From Notamacropus eugenii (Eukaryota > Chordata > Mammalia > Diprotodontia > Macropodidae): a stretch of DNA of 64,000 nucleotides. Below are positions 44,489 through 55,859 of this stretch, one piece after another. The stretch is from positions 70,848,412 through 70,912,411 of the forward strand of contig NC_092879.1 in the NCBI RefSeq assembly GCF_028372415.1. Reading direction: 5' to 3'. The position numbers and the translations under genes were made by a program. Below the pieces are notes generated by a model. The model saw nothing but the letters and a program-made list of their open reading frames with translations. It made no database searches and was not told the origin of the DNA. Numbering within the stretch: position 1 is the stretch's first letter; every line of letters begins with the position of its first letter.

Positions 44489-45910
44489 TCACAGCCATTC
44501 ATATGAAAGCATCTTTGGTTTATAGAAGGAAGCGTGTACTAAAGCAGGGTCTTGTTTCTCTAGTAAATTGACTGTTGAAAGAGAACCTAGATTTTTTTTT
44601 TACTACACTGAATTAGTCAACAATAATTTGTCTTAATTCAGAATAATTCCATAGTTTGAATAAGCACTGTCTAGCAAGTAAAACATTCCTGTTATCCTGA
44701 GACCAAGTGATTTTAGTCACTCAAGAAGTACAGTTCTTGAAAAAGCCTGTTACTTGCGTCCTGTTAATGAGAACAAAGTTCCATTCAGTAACAAGTGTTG
44801 ATGTACCTGCTGAGTCATATGTGGCACTTGCTGTGTCAACAGAGATTGAAAAATACAATTCTTGCTTGGAGGGGGGAGCACAGATAACAGCACTGAGATT
44901 AATTAAGATGCCTTGGACTAGCATTCTTTCCAGCCATTGGAAAAAACCAGTGTCCAGTGTTTGTGGCCTGATTTTTCTAATTGTTTCCTAATTTTAGAGA
45001 AATCCTTGAACTAAGCAAATGAGAATTTCACCCAGCTCTGACTTCCATGTTTTTCCAGTGGGCTTTTACATAGGTCACTTTGTTACATGTCTGGATATTT
45101 TTACTAGAAATCAATTTTCAATATCAGAGCTTCCTTATAATGAAAGTTCTGAGATGGAGATAAGGGGGTTTATTGCCTTTGTTCTTGGTGTTTCCATGTG
45201 GCACTTCAGGTATTTGTGAATAGGAAAAGTAAACTGAGGGAATGAGGAGACATGATTAAAGGTAAAAACCAGGTTAAGAGATTGACACTGACAAGATTGA
45301 GAAGTAGCACAATGTAAGGGTGTCTGGATTTATTGGGCCACTATTCTTACCCTTCAGTGTAGGATGGAAAGGAGAACCTCCCAGAGTTCCTGCAGAGGCT
45401 GCTTTTTAGGCCAAGGCTTGAGAAATAGTCTTCTGGAAGAGTCTTTGATATCACTTGCTTCATCTTAACCAGAATTCTTTCTTAACCTATATAAGCTACG
45501 CAATTTCTTTTTATATCTTCCCTAGGTTTTTCTTATCCCTTGGCTGGGGGCGGGGTGTGTGTCTCTTTCCTATTTCTAAAATGAGTTTCCAGTGTAACAT
45601 TCCAATCCTCTCCTCTGCAGTTCAAAAGTGTTCACTTAGGGTATGGGAACCCCACTACTAGTCCTGTGCTCAGATAAGTAGGTAAACAGAAGCACGTCAC
45701 TACTGTTGGAATGAGGTCCTGAAAATTGTTAAAGAGAATGAACAAAATCATCTTATTTTCCAAGCAACAATGTTTTCCCAATGCTGGAGCCTCCTACTGT
45801 ATGTACGTCTGGTCTTCTGTACTTTCTAGATGGTCAGTAGGGCTATTTTGGAAGGTGCTTCACTGAAAGTTCCTCTTGCGCAATGTATTATGCCTCATGT
45901 AAAACCTCTT

Positions 45911-45916
45911 AATAAA
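45911..45916 (+). terminator. VMA21: Distal poly(A) signal AATAAA
   Basis: AATAAA followed within 8 bases by a T/GT-rich stretch (CTTGTTTTG). Recognisable repeats resume shortly downstream, at about 46.2 kb, as expected beyond a transcript end. Confidence 0.65.
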
Positions 45917-46189
45917 GACTTGTTTTGAACCCTTGCACATATTTTAAAATTTGCTTTCATACGAATCATGAGGAAGAGCTGATTGTACATTATTGTCAAT
46001 TACGGATCCTGATCACAGTTACTCAGTTATTCACTTACCACTCTCCACCTCCCTTCCCTGAATGTCCTCATTATGCAGAAAATGAAAAAAAATCCACTTT
46101 TATTCTCATTAGCTGTTTAATCGAATACCATTTACTTGCAATATTAGACTTCAGTAATTGGGTTTGGTGTTAAAGGAGCTAACCATGCC

Positions 46190-46315
46190 TTCTTCCCACA
46201 CAACCCCCTGGGAGGTGGCTCCTCCAGAGTAGGAATTGTTTCCCTTGTGTTCCCATCCATACGCCTGGCACAATGCCTGCTACATTGGCTCTAATTAAAT
46301 GATGGCTGATTGAAT
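46190..46315 (+). mobile_element. L2 LINE 3' end
   Basis: GCCTGGCACAATGCCTGCTA, CATTGGCTCTAATTAAATGA, the L2 terminal pattern, just beyond the VMA21 3' UTR. Confidence 0.55.
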
Positions 46316-46659
46316 GGCACAGGAGTCAGTTGCCCAAAGACGCCAATGAGCAATTGTCAGAGACAGCAGTTGTATGACTCCAGGTGTTTCACGCATGACT
46401 CTAGGTCTAGTGCACTCTGTCCCAAGTCCAGTGCATAAAAGTCTTTGAAATAGAAAATTTTCATCTTCAGGCATATCTTGCCATTGTCTTCTTAAAAGTC
46501 TGTGGTATTTCTCTTTCAACTAACTTTATTTTTTTCAGGAAAAGTATAGTTACTGTCCAAGTGGACCAGTCAAGCAGCAGGTATTATGTCCAAGGGAGAA
46601 AATCCTCAAACCAAAGGTAAATAAAGGGAGTGCCAGTTTGGAGCAGCCCTCTTCCATGT

Positions 46660-46830
46660 ATCTGGTATTTCTGTTTTGCTGCAGAGTGCTTCCTCTATGG
46701 TCATTCTCCCCATTTTACAGATTGAGGAGCATGGAACACAAGTTGAATGACTGGCCTTAGGTCAGCAGTAGAGCCTGGGCACCAAGACCTGGGCTCCTTT
46801 CCTTCTTTCCTCTAGAGCATGCCACCATCA
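46660..46830 (-). mobile_element. MIR SINE
   Basis: TCTCCCCATTTTACAGATTG, GGTCAGCAGTAGAGCCTGG. Confidence 0.55.
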
Positions 46831-47859
46831 CCCCCCGCAACTCAGCAGACACCCCATTTATATATGGTGGAAATGAATGATATGTTTGCTGGAGGGCTGC
46901 TTTCAAATTAAATATTTTCCAGGGCTGTAAAAATCCCCATTAGTATATATTAATTTTAAAAGATAATTGCAAATAATTTTTTTTTATCTTTTCATTAAAG
47001 CAGCCTGTAATACCTCTACTTTGCAGCAAGTTCTGACTATACTTTTCTTCTTTTACTTATTCTTGGTATTTGAAAGCAATACTTGCATCTCTTGAAAGAT
47101 GTTCTGATGTTGGCCTCCCCCAGTTACTCCTAATTAGCCTCCATCAGTGAACTAGTTTTGAAATTGATCTTCATGCCAATGCTATATGCTAGAGGAATTA
47201 GATGAACCCCCCCACCAAATTAAAACCATTTGATTGCTCCAGAATCCGGGGTCTAGATCAGATGAGTATACTGTAGTAATAATATTAGGTGAACTTTTAG
47301 GGGAGCAGGAGTGGTTTGTATCAAATGACTGCTATTTTAAAAAATAGTTTAAAACACTAATAATGGAAGGAAAAGGAGAGGATTTGAGTCTAAACTGTGA
47401 ATTGCTATTACCTTTTAAAATGAATTTTTTCTAACAACTATCTGAATAGAATTTGTAATAGTCTAGTTTCCTAGTTTTTACCAGTTTGATCCTGTGGTCA
47501 TTCAAAATCTGTACATGCAATCCCAAAGTATTGTGATTGAATAAATACTTGTAGCCTCTTATTACTTTTCCTTCCTGATGTTCTTATGTTTCCTGTAGAA
47601 AACGAACAGAACTATGAGGAATAATTATAAGGTAAGTCCAGAGTTTTAAGAAAGCACTTTGGTGTGTTAGACCTGATTGCTAGTTGTCAAATGGAGATGG
47701 GCAGCCAGTTCCTGGTGAGCTGGCCCCAGACTTCTTGCCACAAAGAGGCTGTTCTCTCCCTTCTGTGTTCAGTGTGCCAAGACAGGAAGGTATGATTCAA
47801 GTGCCTAGGCTGCAGTAGGCTGGCGCCTACCGCATAAAATCCCATTTCTTATTTCAAAT
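46831..47859. other. Mostly unassigned
   Basis: No confident repeat. It holds one of the exon-like segments discussed in the findings (47599-47631). Confidence 0.35.
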
Positions 47860-47985
47860 TCAGAACTGGAAGAAACTTTAGAAGTCATCTCATCTCTTCA
47901 TCTTGCACAGGAGACTGGCTGGAGTGATATCCAAAGTAACCTAGTATAGAAGGAATTGGAACCTGGGTCCTCTGAGGCCATCTTG
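47860..47985 (-). mobile_element. MIR3-type SINE
   Basis: TTCAGAACTGGAAGAAACTT, TAGAAGTCATCTCATCTCTT, TTGGAACCTGGGTCCTCTGA. Confidence 0.6.
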
Positions 47986-48334
47986 TAACCTGGGTTGAGG
48001 GGGAAGAGCACTTCATGGCTTCAGGAAAATTTAAAATATTACTAGCTTGTAGTCGCTTAGACTCCAAGTGGAAAAATAGAAACAAAGATCATGGGAAGTC
48101 ACTCATTTCTGGGTAGGACGACACTTCAATAAACAAGGATTCCTTATCCTTTTTGTGTTCTAGAGCCCTTGGGTAGGCAGTCCCTCTTCTCAGGATAAGG
48201 ATAAGGTTTTTAAATGAAGGAAGTTCCAAATTTCACTTAGAGGTTAGTGAAAATAATGATAATTTGTTTCCCTTCCGAGTTCATGGACTCCCTGGTTAAG
48301 ATTCCCTTCCCCTTCCTTTCATAGGAATCTTTCC

Positions 48335-48440
48335 GCTCCCAATAGAATGTAAGTTGGTTGAGCGCAGGGGCTTGATTTTTATGTTCATATTCAAGCATAT
48401 TTTGTATTAGTTGGCACACTGACATTTAGCAAATGAATGT
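48335..48440 (+). mobile_element. L2 LINE 3' end
   Basis: AGAATGTAAGTTGGTTGAGC, GCAGGGGCTTGATTTTTATG, GTTGGCACACTGACATTTAG. Confidence 0.6.
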
Positions 48441-48679
48441 TGCATAAAATGAGAAATGAAGAGCTAATATTAATTTGCTCAGACATTAGCGTGAAGAAAT
48501 ACCCGTAATAGAAGTGTTCAGAAAAGATTCCCTTTAACACTATGCAAAACCTTTGTTAGTTTCCTGTACTTCTTTTTTTTCTTAAATGAGAAATCGACCA
48601 AATCTCAAACCAGCAAACATCAAATCTGAGAATAAGTATTGTGAATAACTGTATAACAATTGAAGTTCACTAGGTTTTG

Positions 48680-48825
48680 CATATAATAATAATTCAGAAT
48701 TCTAGAAGGCTTTAAAGTTTACAAAGGGCTTGCTTTACAAAAGGACTGAGTAGGTAGTACATGGATTATTATCTCCATTTTATAAATGGAGAAACTGAAG
48801 GCAGAGCCTACAGATTTAGAATTGG
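48680..48825 (-). mobile_element. MIR SINE fragment
   Basis: TAGAAGGCTTTAAAGTTTAC, TTATTATCTCCATTTTATA, AATGGAGAAACTGAAGGC. Confidence 0.65.
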
Positions 48826-48884
48826 ATCATTGCGCATCCTTAAAAAAAATCAAAAACATTTAACAGCCTTCTTGACAGGGCAAT

Positions 48885-49010
48885 ATTTTTTTTAAATGTT
48901 TACTTTCAGTTACAAATTCTCCTCCTCCACCCCTTTCCCCCACTCACTGAGAAGGCAAGAAATATGATACCCATTGTACATATGAAGTCATGCAAAACAT
49001 ATTTCCGCAT
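48885..49010 (-). mobile_element. L1 3' end fragment
   Basis: TTTACTTTCAGTTACAAATT, CTCACTGAGAAGGCAAGAAA, TGAAGTCATGCAAAACATAT. A different L1 3' UTR subfamily from the 10-, 18- and 58-kb copies. Confidence 0.6.
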
Positions 49011-49726
49011 TATTGGCAGGACAGTTTTAAACTGTTTAGAATCCTCTTCTCAGTTCAGGTATTAGTTACTCTTTCACTTCTGAAGTTCACCATCTGTAAC
49101 ATATAATTCCTAAGGATCTTGCTTATCTGTTTTTACATACACACAAAGAAGAAAATTAGAGGCAGGCACATTGAAAACTTGGAGAACGGACGGTTAAGGG
49201 AGGGGACAAAAAGCAAGATTTTCATAATGGTGATCCTGAGTCATTAAGAAAAGGTTAAGTGATATTTTATCTCTATGTAAAGAAGGCAGAGGAATGTCAT
49301 TTCTTAGAAAATGATACCTCCCTTGGTGTATTTCATCTGCTCCCATGGGCTCATTTAGCCCATGAAGGTAGATAACACCCAGATCTATATATCAATTTTA
49401 ATCTCTACTTTGACCTCCAACCCTCCATTGATAACTGCCTTGCTAGATATTACCCTCAGGATGTTTCACTGGCTTGTCAAACTCAACAATTCCCAAAGTG
49501 AAATCCTCTCCCCTAAACCTCTCTGAGCTACACCGTCCAAATGTCTGAACATCTCAGGCAGCTGAGTTCATAACCTCTGAGCTATCTTTGGCTCTTTCTT
49601 TTGCCTTCCCTCCCCCATGAGCCTTGAGCTGCCAAGTCCCAATGATTCTAACTCCTGAAAATCTCTTGCTTCTGCCTCCTGACCGCTCTCTCCCAGCAAC
49701 CATTTCACCTTTTATCAATACTATAG

Positions 49727-49750
49727 CACAATACAATACAATACAATAAT
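49727..49750. repeat. CAATA pentanucleotide microsatellite
   Basis: About four copies of ACAAT/CAATA. Confidence 0.85.
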
Positions 49751-49859
49751 AGCTACTTAATTGTTCTCTTTACTGGATGTCTTTCAAACGAATTTTCCTG
49801 GGTCTGATTATGGACCACATCTCCGCTCAAAACCTTTCAGTGGCTCCATATTACTATGG

Positions 49860-50118
49860 ATTAATGATAGCTTTTATATAGTACTGTCATGTGGCAGACT
49901 TTGTGCTTATACTTTACAATTATCTCGTTTGATCCTCACAACAACCTTAGGATCTAGCTGTTATTAGTATCCTCATTTTTCAGATGAGGAAACTGGCAGA
50001 CGCAGAGGATAAGTGACTTGTCATACAGCTAGTAAATGTCTGGGTCCAGATTTGGACTTGGGTCTTTCTGACTTCAGGTCTACCACTTTACCCCACTGCA
50101 CTACCTAGCTGCTCAATT
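49860..50118 (-). mobile_element. MIR SINE nested in L2
   Basis: GATCCTCACAACAACCTTAG, CATTTTTCAGATGAGGAAAC, AGTGACTTGTCATACAGCTA, CACTACCTAGCTGCTC. Confidence 0.78.
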
Positions 50119-50204
50119 AAGATGCAATTTTGACTGGCCATTAAAGGTCTCTACAATCTGGCTCCACTCTACCTTTCCAGACATTAATCTTTTGTGCAGA
50201 CTGT

Positions 50205-50350
50205 TGCAGTTGAACTTCTATCTGTATGACCTTGAGTAAGTCACTTTACTTTCTCAGGGGCTCAGTTTTCTCCTCTGTAAAATGAGAGGGTTGAACTAGA
50301 TGACCTCTAAGTTCCCTTTGGTAGCCCCTAAGACTTCTATGATCCTGTGA
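50205..50350 (+). mobile_element. MIR3-type SINE nested in L2
   Basis: GACCTTGAGTAAGTCACTTT, GCTCAGTTTTCTCCTCTGTA, GAACTAGATGACCTCTAAGT, CTAAGACTTCTATGATCCTG. Confidence 0.75.
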
Positions 50351-50760
50351 GCTGGAATAAAAGCTATGCTCTAACTTCAACACGTCACCTCTATCATTCT
50401 CCCTGGCTGGACCATACTCCTTCCTCACCTTCCCACCTTCCCAGAATCCTTGGCTTCTTTCACAGTTCAGTCCCATTGCAATCTCCCTGGTTAAGCTTTC
50501 TCTCTTTGACCACCTCTGCAGATTTTCCTAGAGGCTGTTATGTGGATCTCTCTTCTGCCCCCATCACACACAGATGTGCATTATGGCTCATTTTTCTGTG
50601 TACACACACTTGAGTGTGGGGAGTGTGTGTCTGTGTGTGTGTGTTGCATTCCATCTTCTCCCCCCACCAAGGGCAAGGCCTGTGTCATAGCTATCTTTGT
50701 ATCTCCAGCACCTAGAAAAGGGTCTTACACAGAAGCAGCCCCAACTAACTGTTGGGCAAA

Positions 50761-51394
50761 GTTGAGGAAGTAAGATAAGTGTACCTGCCTGGCAAATTCC
50801 TTTCTTTGGAACCCCTCATTAGCTGACAGCTTTGGAGAAATGAGATGTTATTGTAGAGCACTTTAAGGTGATATACAGTATCTGAATTTCCATCAGACCC
50901 CTATCTTTTTAATGCTTGATTTAAAGGCTCTTAAATAGGAGCCCATTTGTTTATTTGACAATTTGTGATTGAAATTAAATTATGTTGTTTTCCTTTCCTT
51001 TTTAGAGTCACTAACTTTAGCTGATGCAGGTAGAAACCAGCTTTTAATGAATGCTCCATTGAAAATCCAGTTCAATATAAGGAGGCTATTTCCATATCCC
51101 AGATAGTCCTTATACAAACACTGCTTTGCTAATGTGAAGACAGTAAATTCGTTGAGCAAGGAAGGCAGTCCAGGCAGTCCCCCAGAGTGCCTCTCTCCAT
51201 CTCTATAGCTGGCACTCTGTAAGTCTAAGAACTGAAAGAGAATTTGGGGGCTCAAAAGTGCCCTGGTTTTACCCACCTCACCACCCTATATGCGTTTGCC
51301 ACTCATGTTCTGTTACTTTTTAACCTAAAATCTTCAGTGACCTTCATCTTCTCAAGCCCCATGTCCTCTGCATCTGAGGCGAATGAAAACCAGC
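50761..51394. other. Unassigned
   Basis: No repeat or exon recognised. Confidence 0.4.
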
Positions 51395-51590
51395 TCACAG
51401 TTCTATAGCATTGAGGCTTACAAAGTATCTTCCTTATAACAACACTTTGAGGTAGGGAGAGCAGTTTGCACTCGAGGTTACTGAGGCTCAGAGACTGGAG
51501 ATGATTTGCCTAAGGTCATCCAGTAAATCAGCGAGATAGGATTTGAACCCAGGCCTTCTGACTCTACATCTAGCATTTTTTTCCTTCTAT
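51395..51590 (-). mobile_element. MIR SINE
   Basis: GAGGTTACTGAGGCTCAGAG, TTTGCCTAAGGTCATCCAGT, GGATTTGAACCCAGGCCTTC. Confidence 0.75.
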
Positions 51591-52169
51591 ATTAGCCTGC
51601 TGTTCATTCTCTAGACACCTGACCCCCCAGTTCCAGTTGTCAAAACCCCAGGACTTCTAGTCAATTTATTCAAATGCCTCAGCTTCCCCCTGCTCTTACC
51701 CCATCTCACCTTTTCCTTCAAAGGATGATGGTATGATCTGAATTCAGGCCAGATGCCCTCTGCCAAAAAGAGACTAGTTTTATAACAATACCTCCCTCAA
51801 TCAATCACATTTTCCAAACCTACCATATTTTGTTAATATTTGGCATTATACAAGTATCAAAATGTTTGTCGTTTATATAATCCATTGCTGTTTACCAAGC
51901 ACTTTCCACACACCAACCCTACGTGGTTGCTAAATGAGTTTACCATGAAAATATATGCTTCCTTGTTTTGTTACTTTGCAGTGACCCTTCTGAACAAGTA
52001 TCTGGAGTTTATTGAATCCCAGCCTAATGGAAGCTTCAACAAAGAAAGCTTTTAAGCAATTATACAGCAGTGATTTGTAAACAGATCATAGAATTAGAGA
52101 ACTTCTATCCTGGAACTTGGAGCCCATCAAGGCCAGCTCTCTCCTTGTACAGAGGAAGCAAGTAAGGCT
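51591..52169. other. Unassigned; one exon-like segment
   Basis: 51982-52055 follows a TACTTTGCAG acceptor-like site and stays open for 24 codons to a TAA. No homology is recognised. 52.08-52.16 kb may be a weak antisense MIR3. Confidence 0.35.
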
Positions 52170-52392
52170 ACTAGAAAGAGGAAGTAAGTGGATATGGAGT
52201 CAGGAAGACATGAATTGAAGTTCGGCCTCAGACACTAGCTATGTGACCTTAAGTCACTTAACCTTGTTTGCCTCAGTTCCTCATCTGTAAAATGATCTGA
52301 AGAAGGAAATGGCAAACCGCTCCAGTATCTTTGCCAAGAAAGCCCAAGTGGGATCACGAAGTCAGATACAACTGAAAAACAACGAAACAACA
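52170..52392 (+). mobile_element. Mar1-like SINE (good copy)
   Basis: GGAGTCAGGAAGACATGAAT, AACCTTGTTTGCCTCAGTTC, AAATGGCAAACCGCTCCAGT, TTTGCCAAGAAAGCCC, GATCACGAAGTCAGATACAA, then CTGAAAAACAACGAAACAAC. Confidence 0.88.
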
Positions 52393-52614
52393 AGGCTAGT
52401 TAGGAGCAGAGTGAGGATTGGAAGTCAGTTGGCATGGTGTTTAGCCTTTGGTAATAAGTGTATATGTGTGCATGAGTGTGTGTGTATACATCAAAGCTAC
52501 AGGTAATTTAAAGTAAAGTTTGGCTAAGAATTAACAAAGAATATTCTGTAGAAATGAGAATTAGACTATTTCTTAGATGTTCTCCTATTGCTGTTAAAAA
52601 AGTTTAGAAAGCAA

Positions 52615-52750
52615 AGCATAAAATCATAGCATCTCAAAGGTGGATGGACAGAAACATCCTTGCCCCCACCTTCTCCAACAACATCCCCAACAAGTGGTCC
52701 TCCAGCCTCCCCTTCTGTGTTTCCAGTGAGAGGGAACTCATATAATTTCT
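52615..52750 (-). mobile_element. L3/CR1 LINE 3' end
   Basis: AATCATAGCATCTCAAAGGT, CCAACAAGTGGTCCTCCAGC, GAGAGGGAACTCATATAATT. Confidence 0.6.
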
Positions 52751-52799
52751 TGTTGTTAGGCAACAGGGTAGAGTTAATAAACAAGAAAAATGTAGCTGG

Positions 52800-52900
52800 T
52801 ATATAGCACTGGAAAGAAGACCAGATTTGGCATCACAAGACTTAGGTTAAAATCTTGACTTTCCCACTACCCATGGGACCTCAGACAGTTTAACAAAGAT
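52800..52900 (+). mobile_element. MIR-type SINE fragment
   Basis: GGTATATAGCACTGGAAAGA, GACTTAGGTTAAAATCTTGA, GGGACCTCAGACAGTTTAAC. Confidence 0.5.
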
Positions 52901-53634
52901 TTATTAAGCAACAGCTATGTGTAAATACATTGTGTACTGGGGAAGAGTGACTTTTTTTGCCTACCTGTGATTTTACCAGTGAAGGGAACTGAAGAAACTC
53001 CCTCTCCCAATGCAAATGGGAACCTTTTCTGTAGCCTAGAATCTTAGGGTCACCTGGGGCACCAAGAGATGAAGTGACTTGCCCAAAGTCACCTTATGTG
53101 TCAAGTGGGAGATGTGGATGAGCTGAAGGTAAAAATAACAACAAAAACCAATGATGTTCTTTGTCTACAACTTCAGATTCTCAACTCCTCAACCTCTTAA
53201 GCCAGTGTCTCAGTTTTAAAGCATGCCATCAGATGTCTAGGGAGCAACACAGAACTAATCATAATTCCAATTTTATTCTCTGGTTTAGGCAGCTTCTAGG
53301 AAGGCTTATACTTCGCTGGGAGAGAGAAAAAAATCTGTTGGAGTGTGGATATGGAGAGCAGGCATCAAAAGCTATATTTCTCCCAAACAGCGTGTACGAA
53401 TGTAGAGATTTCCATAATGGGATTAGTTGTGCTATGTCTGGCTGTGGCAGAAAAGAAGCAACTCTCACCAGGGATAAAAGGCGACTTGTTTTGTGTCATT
53501 GCTTGGATCTAGGTACGTTCATCTTATGATAATTCTGATATCACTCCTTAGGTAATGAACCCAGGTCATCCTAACTCAGAAGCCAGTGCTCTCTCCACTA
53601 TTCCATGTTGTCTCCTGGACACTTTGTAGTTTGT
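52901..53634. other. Mostly unassigned
   Basis: A weak antisense SINE trace at about 53060-53110 (AAGTGACTTGCCCAAAGTCA). A 122-codon open frame from 53161 has no recognisable domain. Confidence 0.35.
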
Positions 53635-53882
53635 TGTGATTAGTCAGTCATTTTTCAGTTGTGTCTGACTTTTCGTGATCTCATTTGAGGTTTTCTGGGC
53701 AAAGATACTGGAGTGGTTTGTCATTTCCTTCTCTAGTTCATTTTACAGGTAGGGAAACTGAGGCAAATAGAATGAAGTGACTTGCCCAGGTCACACAACT
53801 AGTAAGTGTCTGAGGCCAGATTTGAATTCGAGTCTTCCTGACTCCAGGCCTGACTACTCTCTCTGCTGCTCTACCTAGCTGA
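53635..53882 (-). mobile_element. Mar1-like SINE (near full length)
   Basis: TTTTCAGTTGTGTCTGACTT, GGGCAAAGATACTGGAGTGG, TTTGTCATTTCCTTCTCTAG, GTGTCTGAGGCCAGATTTGA, CTGCTCTACCTAGCT. Confidence 0.87.
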
Positions 53883-53884
53883 AG

Positions 53885-54070
53885 TTTAAATAAGACATGA
53901 TCCCTACCTTTAGGGAGCTTACAGACTAGAAAGGATATATGCCACAAACAGACAGAATCCACACAATGATACATGAAAAGTGCAGACCAAAGTAAAAGTC
54001 AGGCTGTAGGGGGATCACAGAAGGCTACAAGAGGTGTAGGAGGTGACCATAGAGCTGGCCTTGAAAGAAT
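53885..54070 (+). repeat. Ancient interspersed repeat fragment
   Basis: TAGGGAGCTTACAGACTAGA, then AGCTGGCCTTGAAAGAATGA, the early part of the 39.3-kb family. Confidence 0.45.
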
Positions 54071-54329
54071 GAGCTCATGTACTCTTGAGTGTAGATTGAA
54101 ATACACTCTCTTTTTCACTTGATTTTTCTTGCCTTTTTTTTTTTTTTGCAACATGGCTAATACGGAAATATATTTTGAATGACTTCACATGTATAATTGA
54201 TATCATATTGCTTCCCTTCTTAATGGGTAGGAGAGAAACTGGAGGGAGGGAGAGAATTTGGAACTCAAAATTTCTCAAATGAATGCCCAAAATAAATAGT
54301 TGGAAGAAAAATAAAAGATTGGGTTTATC

Positions 54330-54435
54330 GGGAGATAAGTTGTTTTACCTGAGCATCAGTTTCCTCCTTTGTGAAATGAGTGAGTTGGAACTGGGAGATC
54401 TCTAAGCTTCTTTCCAGCTCCAAATCTTATGAACC
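54330..54435 (+). mobile_element. MIR3-type SINE, 3' part
   Basis: GCATCAGTTTCCTCCTTTGT, GGAGATCTCTAAGCTTCTTT. Confidence 0.6.
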
Positions 54436-54684
54436 CATTCCAACTGGCCCAAAGATTTCCAGGAGCCAACTCCATTCTGCTTCTGGATGGTTTTGTTGTT
54501 CTTTGTACATTTCTGGATTAGAGGGTATAAAAGAGAAGAGAGATGAGAAGACTCCAGAAATCATACATTTAAAGGGAGTATTCAATATTTACCTTGAAAA
54601 CTGCTTAAGAACAGACTACACAGCATATGTAGATGTTAATTCATTACAATGTAAGTCACTCCCAAATCCTGCTTGGAGGAAAAT

Positions 54685-54950
54685 CTATCAGATGATAACA
54701 ATAACTTTCATTTTGATAGCATTTTCAGGTTTGCCAAGCATTTTCCATGCATTAGCTCATTTGATCCTCACAGCAACCATGGAAGGTAGGTATTTGTTAT
54801 TTTCGTTTTTATTGATGAGGAAACAGATTGAGGGAGGCTAAGAGACTTTTCCAGTATCATATAGCTAGTAATTGTCTGAAGCAGGATTTCAAACCAGGGC
54901 TTCTGGACTTCTAGTTCAACACTATCCACTATGGCACACTGCCTCCCTTT
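54685..54950 (-). mobile_element. MIR SINE (near full length)
   Basis: GGTTTGCCAAGCATTTTCCA, GATCCTCACAGCAACCATGG, GATTTCAAACCAGGGCTTCT, ATGGCACACTGCCTC. Confidence 0.78.
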
Positions 54951-54974
54951 GGCTGTCTATGATTTAGTCACCTC

Positions 54975-55850
54975 ATTATTATTTTAAGATTTTTATTAAC
55001 ATCTTTTGTTTTTACATCGTCTACATTTCTCAACATAGCCCTTAGCGTGCCCACAACCATACTTTATAACAAAAACTAAAAAGAGAAAAAAAAATAGTAT
55101 AACAAAATTAACCAACATCTCAACCAAGTCTAACATTATATGTAGTATTCCACACCCATTGTCCCCCATCTCTGCAAAGGAGAGAGGAAGGTCCATTTTC
55201 ATATCTCTTCTTTGGAGCTGATCTCGGTCATTATAATTTCACAGTATTCAGTTTTGGTTTTGTTGTTATTTTTTCCATTTGCATTGTTGTAGTTGTGTAT
55301 ATTGCTTTCCTGGTTCTGTTTATTTCACCTTGTATCTGTTTGCTTAAATCTTCCCATGCTTCTTTGTACTCAGTGGCCATGTTCAAAAATGTACCCATAC
55401 TTCTTATAGCACAGTAATATTCCCTTCAATTGATGCAACACAACTTGCTTAGCCCTTTTGAGGCTACTTGGTGGTACAGTGGATAGCCATTGGTCCTGGA
55501 ATGTGTGGTCTTGGGCAAGTCATTTAAATCTCTGCCTCAGTTGCCTCTACTGTAAAATGGGAAAAATAATAACAACACCTATGTCCCAGGATTGTTATGA
55601 GGATCAATTTGTAAAGTGCTTAGCACAGTGCCTGATAGGTGATGGGTGTTATATGAATGTCTATCCCTTTCCCCTTACCTTTCCTTTCCCAGTCAATGGC
55701 ATTAATTTTGTTTCCAGTTTTTGGTTACTACAAAAATTGCTCTTATAAGTATTTTGGAGATGGGACCTTCTTTGGATCATTGACCTTCTTGGGGTATATA
55801 CCTCACAGTGAGGTCTCTGGATCATGGGCATGAAAATTTTAGTCACTTTT
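54975..55850 (-). mobile_element. Old L1 3' fragment with nested SINE
   Basis: ATTCCACACCCATTGTCCCC, CTTCTTATAGCACAGTAATA, CAACACAACTTGCTTAGCCC, then after the SINE, AATTTTGTTTCCAGTTTTTG, GTTACTACAAAAATTGCTCT and CTTCTTGGGGTATATACCTC. Antisense ORF2 C-terminus and 3' UTR. Confidence 0.75.
55460..55675 (+). mobile_element. SINE (MIR/Ther-type) nested in L1
   Basis: GGCTACTTGGTGGTACAGTG, GTCTTGGGCAAGTCATTTAA, TTGCCTCTACTGTAAAATGG, GTAAAGTGCTTAGCACAGTG, with the L1 reading through on both sides. Confidence 0.8.
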
Positions 55851-55859
55851 TAAAACATA

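Larger units (their letters stand above)
43985..45930 (+). other. VMA21: VMA21 3' UTR (probable extent)
   Basis: About 1.95 kb from the stop codon to just past the strong AATAAA at 45911. It contains none of the SINE or LINE copies that are dense elsewhere, consistent with a maintained long UTR. The end is inferred from the poly(A) signal. Confidence 0.65.
49380..50760 (+). mobile_element. L2-type LINE with two nested SINEs
   Basis: AGTCCCAATGATTCTAACTC, CATCTCCGCTCAAAACCTTT, then after the MIR at about 49860-50118, GGCCATTAAAGGTCTCTACA and GGCTCCACTCTACCTTTCCA, ending TGTATCTCCAGCACCTAGAA. L2 text is contiguous across the nested elements. Confidence 0.68.

Noticed and set aside
53161-53529. 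122-codon open frame with several Cys/His
   Set aside because: No spacing pattern of a zinc finger or other domain, no splice signals of note, and flanked by SINEs.
54380-54841. 153-codon open frame on the plus strand
   Set aside because: Overlaps a MIR3-type tail and an antisense MIR; no recognisable protein family.
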